45,052 nucleotides of DNA, taken from a virus. The DNA lies in the IMG/VR virus record IMGVR_UViG_3300009034_000073, positions 1 through 45,052 of that record; one strand, 5' to 3'. The position numbers were made by a program, and so were the translations under genes. Below, piece after piece: positions 39,146-45,052 of the stretch. Positions within the stretch are counted from its first letter, which is position 1; every line of letters begins with the position of its first letter. The notes under the pieces are model-generated. The model saw only the letters and a program-made list of their open reading frames with translations. It was not told where the DNA came from and searched no databases.

Positions 39146-39850
39146 ATGACTTTAGCGCAATTAAGAACAGCAGTAAGGAATATCACGAAGGAATGGGAAA
39201 CCGATTCTGGAACGCTTTTTCCTAGCGGTGATGTAGTTCTTGATTTTTTTATAGACTGGGCTGCCGAGGATGTTGTCTTAGACCTTGTTGAATATATGCC
39301 AGAGGATTTTCTCGACTATGAGGATATTTCTATTACTTCTGGTGACTACGATTATGACCTTACAGCAGAATGGCTCCAAATTTGGGCTATGCAGAGAAAA
39401 ATAGCAGACCGGAGCTATGAGCTCATTCCTTATACACCAGTAACAACTAGAGATGATTATGATGGGGAAACTGCCGAGGATCCTGAAGGATGGTTCCTGA
39501 AGGGTACTACAATTATTTTCTGGCCTACACCTTCAGCGACTAGAACGGCTAGATGCTGGATTGTGAAACCTGAAGCAGCATCCGTAGCTGCCGATGGACC
39601 GGTTTATATCCCCAGAATGGCTCACAAGCTTATCCCCCTTGATGCTGCAATTTTAATCGGATACATGAATGATAGGGATATTACAGGTCCCGTAGCACTT
39701 TATAAGATTCAGCATGAAAGGGTGAAGAATGCCCTTACAAACAGAGTCCAGCAACAGCCTAAGTTTGTTAATAGATCTGTTCTTGCAGGAATATCCAGGG
39801 ACAGGAGAGACAAGGCTTTCTATGATAAGTCTGGCTTTTTTAGAAGATGA
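39146..39850 (+). CDS. Head-tail adaptor/tail accessory protein (putative, P22 gp4-like position)
   Basis: This 234-residue protein starts with a helical region (LAQLRTAVRNIT...). A beta domain (about 80-150) and a helical C-terminus (KIQHERVKNALTNR) follow. This layout fits tail adaptor proteins of podoviruses. It overlaps the large tail protein by 4 bases. The assignment rests on layout and context. Confidence 0.55.
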   Translation: MTLAQLRTAVRNITKEWETDSGTLFPSGDVVLDFFIDWAAEDVVLDLVEYMPEDFLDYEDISITSGDYDYDLTAEWLQIWAMQRKIADRSYELIPYTPVTTRDDYDGETAEDPEGWFLKGTTIIFWPTPSATRTARCWIVKPEAASVAADGPVYIPRMAHKLIPLDAAILIGYMNDRDITGPVALYKIQHERVKNALTNRVQQQPKFVNRSVLAGISRDRRDKAFYDKSGFFRR

Positions 39851-42651
39851 GTGTAGAAAAAATAAAGAATCTTAGGGAAAGCCCTGAGATAAAACTCAAT
39901 GAGGGAATGGATGAACTTTCTGCTGTTACAGATGTTGCTTTTACAAAGGCTCTCGAGATGTCGAACTGGAGAGTTTCTGATGATGGTGAGCGCTGCGAAA
40001 AAAGAGATGGCGTAACAGGAATATCAGGCACTCCTGGAGCAGGCGGTAGGATTGGATCAGAAGATGGCTATAGTTGGACGGACGTTTATTGTTATCATAC
40101 TTACTACAACGAAGATGGCACTTTTTGTCAGCTTGCTATAACCGAAGATAAAGTCTGGCGAAAAGTAGGAAGCGGAGACTTTACTTCTATTCATAGCTGG
40201 GCCTCTAACTTAACCCATCCTGTCAAGGTTCTCGATGTTCAGGGAAAGCAAATCATAATAACTGAAATCGAAAACATCATGATTCTTCCCGATGGCACAA
40301 AAGTTCAAGTTGGGATCACCGCGCCAACTACAGCGCCTACAATAACAGCAGAATTTCTTGACCTTGATCTTGATGAAGATTGTGCAGGCATAGCCGATTG
40401 GACTGATGACGATGCCGGAAGTGGTGCTAGTACGCAGGCGACTTACGACTCTAAAAGTTGTTTTAAATTTCTAACCACCGGAGCATCCGGAGATATTGCA
40501 AAACGAAGGCGTGACTTAACTACAATATCACCTGATTATACTTTTGAGGTGAAGATTTATTTTGATGAGATGGGGACTGTGGCTGATAGCGACCACTTTG
40601 AATTAAATATTTATAATGGGAGGATCCAGTTAAAAGTTAGAGTAAGCTCTCAACAAATGTCTATTTATGATGGTACAAACTGGAAGGTTATTCTGAAAAG
40701 AAGAATGGAAAGAAGAAGAAGATGCGAAACAATAAGGAGCAGAAGGAGCCAAGACGAGATTGTTGAAATAGAGCAGTGTGAATGGTATTGGGAAGAAAAT
40801 ATAGCAGGAGCTTGTCCTATCACAATTAAGGATACGTGGCATACACTAAAACTTGCTGTCAAGTCCTCAGATCCAGAAAATGAAACTGTAGAGGCTTTTG
40901 TTGATGACATTTCTATGGGAGAACATAGCTGTGCGAATAAAGATACTTCAAATCCTGGCAGGATAGAGCTTGTGCTTAATGGCTCTACGGTTGCATCAAT
41001 CGCTTACACAGATTGGATTAAACTTAAGAATGGTGACATAAAAACAGGCAATCTTAAGGGAGTCTACAGATATGCCTTTACTTATGCCAGATCTGGTAAT
41101 TATCCAAATGAAAGCAATCCCATAAAATCAACTGTTGGAACTGCTACCCAAACCGGATCAGGCTTAGATGATTTAACTCCAGGGGGAACATATACAGGCA
41201 GCGAGGATATGACGATAAGAGTCCAGATAGATTCGAGTGTGGCAAGTCCTGATACTATGAAGTGGTCTGACGATGGAGGAGAAACATGGATTTCAACGTC
41301 AATACCCTTGGCCACAACTATCTATCTTCCCTTTGGAATTGAGCTTACATGGGGAGCCGTAAATGGTCATACCTTGAACGATTACTGGGAATTTGCCTGT
41401 AATGCCTTGAGCACCACTCCTTCAGATCAAAAGGTTGATATAACAAGCATTCCTACTTCTTCTGATGCTCAGGTAGACCAAAGGAAGGTTTATAGGACTC
41501 TGAAAGGGGGTTCAACTTATTACCTTGTTGCTGTAATAAATGACAACACTACAACGACTTTTACTGACAATCTTCCTGATGCCTTGCTTGGCTCTTCTAT
41601 GGCCGAGGATAATGATATTGCTCCTTTAGGAAAGTATGCTGAATGGTGGGATGGAAGGCTTTGGATAGCAGATGATGATGATAACATTGTCTATTATTCA
41701 AAAACTTTGGTTCCAGATTCTTTTGATACCAGCAATCATTATGTGAGTGCTAGACGTGGAATCAGTAACGATAAAATCATGAACATGATCGAGTATCGCG
41801 GTCTTTTCTATATTTTTAAAAGGCATGCCATAAGCTATGTGAGAAAAAGGCTGGATGGGACCTATGGTGCTTATCATGGCCCCAAAACAAATGGCAATAT
41901 TGCTCCTTGGTCTTTACTCGAGGCGCATGGACTTTTGATGTATTTGAGCTTTAAAGGATGGGAAGTATTTAATGGCGAGGAAACCTTTACTACTAAATTC
42001 TCAAAGGCTGTTAGGACAACACTTCAATCCGTTGATAAGACCAATGCTGATAAAGTCATGGCTGCTCAACTTTACTCTAGAGATGAAGTCTGGCTTTCAA
42101 TTCCGGATAGAACAGGATCCTTGTCTGCCATCACTGTTATCTGCAATTTTCTTAAATCTGCATTTTATACCTTTAGCTTCTCTAAGACTCCCTCATGTCT
42201 TTGTGAGGCCAGGGATTCGAGTAAAGAAATTCAGCTTTATATGGGGACAAGAGATGCCTATGTAGGCACGTGCGAAAGCGGAACTCAGGACTTTGGAACA
42301 AACATAACTGCTGCTATCCGGACCGGATGGTGGAAGTTTCCTAAATATCAAAACTTTCCTATGACAGAAATTGAGTATGAAGCTCCTACCGGCAAAACCC
42401 TGACTATTAATCATTACGTAAATTTTGATAAAGATGTAAAAAGAACAAAATCTCTTTCAGGAGCTACCCCAAGTTCAACGGATCAAAGCATAAGGCTTCC
42501 TATAAAAAATCAAATTGAAAAAGCCATAAGAGGTAAATATCTTGCTACTGAATTTACAAATGCAGAGGACGTTGGAAGCGATATAAAACTTAATTGGTTC
42601 AAAGAATTCTATGCTCCTATGGCAAGGAAGGGCGAAATTAAGGGAGATTGA
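39847..42651 (+). CDS. Large tail protein with beta-propeller-like and lectin-like regions
   Basis: This 934-residue protein is probably a tail hub or stabilisation protein (P22 gp10-like place). The N-terminal ~160 residues and the C-terminal ~350 look like a repeated beta-rich body (IMILPDGTKVQVG, WWDGRLWIADDDDNIVYYSK). Between them is a concanavalin-like domain (about 170-400) interrupted by an Arg-rich and Cys-containing insertion (about 280-320). Such domains bind sugars. The gene is in frame throughout. Confidence 0.6.
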   Translation: MSVEKIKNLRESPEIKLNEGMDELSAVTDVAFTKALEMSNWRVSDDGERCEKRDGVTGISGTPGAGGRIGSEDGYSWTDVYCYHTYYNEDGTFCQLAITEDKVWRKVGSGDFTSIHSWASNLTHPVKVLDVQGKQIIITEIENIMILPDGTKVQVGITAPTTAPTITAEFLDLDLDEDCAGIADWTDDDAGSGASTQATYDSKSCFKFLTTGASGDIAKRRRDLTTISPDYTFEVKIYFDEMGTVADSDHFELNIYNGRIQLKVRVSSQQMSIYDGTNWKVILKRRMERRRRCETIRSRRSQDEIVEIEQCEWYWEENIAGACPITIKDTWHTLKLAVKSSDPENETVEAFVDDISMGEHSCANKDTSNPGRIELVLNGSTVASIAYTDWIKLKNGDIKTGNLKGVYRYAFTYARSGNYPNESNPIKSTVGTATQTGSGLDDLTPGGTYTGSEDMTIRVQIDSSVASPDTMKWSDDGGETWISTSIPLATTIYLPFGIELTWGAVNGHTLNDYWEFACNALSTTPSDQKVDITSIPTSSDAQVDQRKVYRTLKGGSTYYLVAVINDNTTTTFTDNLPDALLGSSMAEDNDIAPLGKYAEWWDGRLWIADDDDNIVYYSKTLVPDSFDTSNHYVSARRGISNDKIMNMIEYRGLFYIFKRHAISYVRKRLDGTYGAYHGPKTNGNIAPWSLLEAHGLLMYLSFKGWEVFNGEETFTTKFSKAVRTTLQSVDKTNADKVMAAQLYSRDEVWLSIPDRTGSLSAITVICNFLKSAFYTFSFSKTPSCLCEARDSSKEIQLYMGTRDAYVGTCESGTQDFGTNITAAIRTGWWKFPKYQNFPMTEIEYEAPTGKTLTINHYVNFDKDVKRTKSLSGATPSSTDQSIRLPIKNQIEKAIRGKYLATEFTNAEDVGSDIKLNWFKEFYAPMARKGEIKGD

Positions 42652-43613
42652 TGAATATACTGCTTATATCTATTCCTTTTGATTTTGCCGGTGGCAAGAT
42701 ACTTCTCTCCGAGGGTGTAAATAAATATACGAATCATTCCTGCCGGCTTTTAACAGCAGGGCAGAATTATATGATGACTGAGAAAGACATTATTTTTAAA
42801 AATGATGACCCCGAAATAATGAGAATAATTGATGAATCGGACGTTCTTGTGTTTTTTATGCAGGACTATAGCTTTAATATAGGCAATTTGGACTGGAGCA
42901 AGCACCTGAAGGGCAAACGTATCCTCTTTAATGGTCAATGTAGCCCTTCGCTTAGAGGTAACTGGAGAAACGATCTCTTCAAGAGCGGAAACCTTTTTCA
43001 CCATTATGATTTCACAACTGTTCAGCCCTTTAGTTTTAACGCTAATTTTTTCTATAAGAATGAGAAATGGATGCCTGTTTATATTCCAATTTTTGACAGG
43101 GAATATAAGCCTAAAGTGAGATCTTTTGATGATAAAATTATAATAGGACAATCTCCAACCGAGCCGGCTAGAAAAGATACGGATATTTTTGTCTCTGCTT
43201 TTAAAAGATTGAGGGAGAAACACTATAACATAGAGATGGATATAGTGACCGGTGTTGACAATAAAGAATGTCTTAAAAGGAAGCGAAATTGGCATATAGC
43301 CTTTGATAATATCTCTGATCGCACTCCAGGCAAAAGTGGATGGGAGTCGGTGAGCTTGGGAATTCCTACAATTACCGGCATGAATAAAGCCCAGGAATTT
43401 GCTCTTAAAACTTGGGGAAGCGGAATACAGCCTTTTCATTTAGTTGAAGATGAGAGAAGTCTTTATTATGGGATTGATTATTTTCTATCCAACAGGGATG
43501 CTCTTAAAAAAGCTTCTCATGACTCAAGGCTTTGGATGCAGGATTATTGTTATCCCAAAAGGGTCATAGGAAGATTTATTGAAATAGTAAAAGGGACGGC
43601 TCCATGGGCTTAG
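42651..43613 (+). CDS. Putative GT-B-type glycosyltransferase
   Basis: This 320-residue protein resembles GT4-like glycosyltransferases. The first half is Rossmann-like (MNILLISIPFDFAGGK). The second half has KIIIGQSPTEPARKDTD, IVTGVDNKECL and SGWESVSLGIPTI, which fit the donor-site region. It starts in a TGATG overlap and its stop lies inside the fibre gene. Placed between tail protein and fibre, it could glycosylate a virion protein or alter the host surface. Both are inference. Confidence 0.6.
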   Translation: MNILLISIPFDFAGGKILLSEGVNKYTNHSCRLLTAGQNYMMTEKDIIFKNDDPEIMRIIDESDVLVFFMQDYSFNIGNLDWSKHLKGKRILFNGQCSPSLRGNWRNDLFKSGNLFHHYDFTTVQPFSFNANFFYKNEKWMPVYIPIFDREYKPKVRSFDDKIIIGQSPTEPARKDTDIFVSAFKRLREKHYNIEMDIVTGVDNKECLKRKRNWHIAFDNISDRTPGKSGWESVSLGIPTITGMNKAQEFALKTWGSGIQPFHLVEDERSLYYGIDYFLSNRDALKKASHDSRLWMQDYCYPKRVIGRFIEIVKGTAPWA

Positions 43614-45052
43614 TAACCGAAGTAAAGAAAAAAGATATTTTTAAGCCTAGGACGGAGGAATCAAATCCCTGGTTGAGTCCTACTTTTAACAAAGTTGAGT
43701 CTCTTGGAAGAGAGCCTGGTTTTAAGGTTGATGATATACCTGAGCGACTTGGCTTGGTCGAGGCAGGTAATGTTTCTAGTTCATCAGTATCCTACTTTTC
43801 TGATCTTGAAGGTGTACCCGATGAATATGGTATAAAAGGTCAGTTTCTTCAAACAGATGGCAAGGGTGAATTAAGTTGGGCATGGCCATTCTGGAGTAAG
43901 TCTGGTTCAACTGTTTATTATAAATCAGGTAAAGTTGCCATAGGTCATGGTGCTCCTAAAGAAATCTTTCATATTTCTAAGGGCGAGGAAACAATCGCTT
44001 CCAGGATCTCCTGTAAAATTAGTCCCTGGCGACAATGGGAATGTCTTGATACTGACTATGGCTTTGCTTTAGGAATCGCTGCAGACGATAAGAAATTCCA
44101 TGTTCATTATGACACGCCAATGGGTACTGTTTCTGTTCATCTTATGTGCTTTGATGCGGATAATTCAAGGATAGGCATTCTTGATGATACCCCTTCTTAT
44201 CCTTTTGACGTAGGAGGAAACACACAGATCCAAGGAACCCTTGATGTTACTTCAGATGTAAGTATTCATTCTAAAAAGGAGCTCCGGTTTTATGATGATG
44301 GGAATTATGTAGGATTTGAGGCTCCTGCTTTATCTGCGAATCAGATCTGGGTTCTTCCTGCTGCTGATGGGCCAGCGAATGAAGTCCTAGGAACGGATAA
44401 TTCAGGAAACCTTATATGGAGAACTCATGACGAACTTGCTGCTTTTGTGTCGAATGAGCATATAAATTGGGTAGCCGGTGAAGGATGCTCAACTAATTTT
44501 GGAACTTCAGGTTATGTAGCTCTATACGAAAATGCAGAAGTTAGGTTCTACGACAACGGCAATTATGTAGGCTTTGAGGCTCCTGCTTTATCTGCGAATC
44601 AGATCTGGGTTCTTCCTGCTGCTGATGGTCCTGCAAATGAGGTTTTAGGAACGGATAATTCAGGCAATTTGATTTGGCGCACTCACGATGAACTTGCTGG
44701 ATTTGTTGCTACTGAGCATTACGCTGCCCTGGATGAAGATAACATGGCTTCCGATTCGGATACAAACGTGGCTACTCAGCAAAGTATAAAAGCCTATGTG
44801 GATGCTGGACTTGCAGCTACTTCTGATGAAAAAGTAGGTATTGATTCTGGAGCAACAGCCGGCTATCTTGGTGCAGCTTCGAGTGATGGAGTTCTTCGGA
44901 CAGGAGCAAGCCTGAGTTATGCAGATGGGGGAGATTTCATCACTCTAAATACTATCCAAGATATCCAGACTTCAGCTTCGCCTACTTTTGCTGGGCTTAC
45001 TATCACTGATTATATTTATTTCGATAAAGACACTGAGCATGTTATGACGCTA
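43604..45052 (+). CDS. Tail fibre, N-terminal part (3' end outside window)
   Basis: 483 codons from ATG 43604 run off the window without a stop. The first ~100 residues could attach to the tail. A 52-residue unit appears twice (from about residue 228 and about 314). The last part has VATQQSIKAYVDAGLAA and SPTFAGLTIT, common in phage tail fibres. The part with IGYxAG repeats is expected downstream and may be the gene fragment at 2-850. Confidence 0.75.
   Translation, partial: MGLVTEVKKKDIFKPRTEESNPWLSPTFNKVESLGREPGFKVDDIPERLGLVEAGNVSSSSVSYFSDLEGVPDEYGIKGQFLQTDGKGELSWAWPFWSKSGSTVYYKSGKVAIGHGAPKEIFHISKGEETIASRISCKISPWRQWECLDTDYGFALGIAADDKKFHVHYDTPMGTVSVHLMCFDADNSRIGILDDTPSYPFDVGGNTQIQGTLDVTSDVSIHSKKELRFYDDGNYVGFEAPALSANQIWVLPAADGPANEVLGTDNSGNLIWRTHDELAAFVSNEHINWVAGEGCSTNFGTSGYVALYENAEVRFYDNGNYVGFEAPALSANQIWVLPAADGPANEVLGTDNSGNLIWRTHDELAGFVATEHYAALDEDNMASDSDTNVATQQSIKAYVDAGLAATSDEKVGIDSGATAGYLGAASSDGVLRTGASLSYADGGDFITLNTIQDIQTSASPTFAGLTITDYIYFDKDTEHVMTL
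44285..44706 (+). repeat. Internal tandem-type duplication in fibre gene
   Basis: Two ~155-base units lie 258 bases apart (about 44287-44444 and 44545-44702). A core of more than 50 bases is identical or nearly so, and both are in frame. They encode the same 52-residue unit with few changes (FEAPALSANQIWVLPAADG in both). The near identity at DNA level suggests recent duplication or gene conversion. Confidence 0.85.

Noticed and set aside
40684-40812. Diversity-generating retroelement variable region
   Set aside because: No reverse transcriptase or template repeat is found in the window, and the stretch is not adenine-site biased as expected.
1-45052. CRISPR arrays, integrase, transposase, tRNA genes
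   Set aside because: Looked for by eye on both strands; no regular spaced repeats, recombinase motifs or cloverleaf genes were seen.

Overview
This window is almost all of a tailed-phage genome of the short-tailed (podovirus-like) type, most likely an assembled environmental virus. The support is a P22-type head and tail gene order (terminase, portal, scaffold, major capsid protein, decoration proteins, tail adaptor, large tail protein, fibre), several virion proteins of the internal/ejection kind, a lysis cassette, and a replication/recombination region made of very small, tightly overlapping genes. The code is standard, since ATGA and TAATG stop/start overlaps are everywhere. Shine-Dalgarno sites are strong (AGGAGG, GAGGTGA) and TTG and GTG starts are common. 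I see no integrase, repressor, tRNA, CRISPR array, insertion sequence, phage DNA polymerase or phage RNA polymerase, so the phage looks lytic and dependent on host polymerases. The host cannot be named from the sequence; a lytic transglycosylase and a spanin-like protein fit a Gram-negative-type envelope.

Layout. (1) 1-850 is the C-terminal part of a fibre with IGYxAG repeats. (2) 864-8829 holds virion/ejection proteins and ends with a 1797-residue polyvalent internal protein that carries a sigma-70 region 4-like helix-turn-helix. (3) 8810-9997 is the lysis cassette. (4) 9994-19845 is the leftward early/middle arm: a spanin-like protein, RusA resolvase, HAD phosphatase, O-like replication initiator, Cas4-like nuclease, putative annealing protein, DUF2958, a RadC-type JAMM protein and many small proteins. 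(5) 19846-20348 is a gene-free divergent control region with nested palindromes. (6) 20349-27471 is the rightward early arm: zinc-ribbon microproteins, a radical SAM enzyme, a GroES co-chaperonin, a DNA methyltransferase and a zincin. It ends at a branched terminator. (7) 27564-45052 is the late operon, from terminase to the N-terminal part of a fibre that runs off the window. The two ends probably belong to the same fibre locus.

The most distinctive feature is regulatory. Nine near-identical promoters, five rightward and four leftward, have a TTGACA/TTGACG -35 box, exactly 17 bases, then TATAGA-like -10 boxes inside a conserved TCTTAT context. Each starts a block of about three to seven early genes. 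Three of them place the TGA stop codon of the previous gene inside the -35 box. Because the giant virion protein has a fold that in sigma factors reads TTGACA, an injected promoter-recognition factor is a testable idea.

There are also two candidate structured RNAs. One lies inside the leftward operon, between the Cas4-like gene and a zinc-ribbon gene (13648-13863). The other lies directly downstream of an early promoter (24074-24330). Neither matches an RNA family I recognise.
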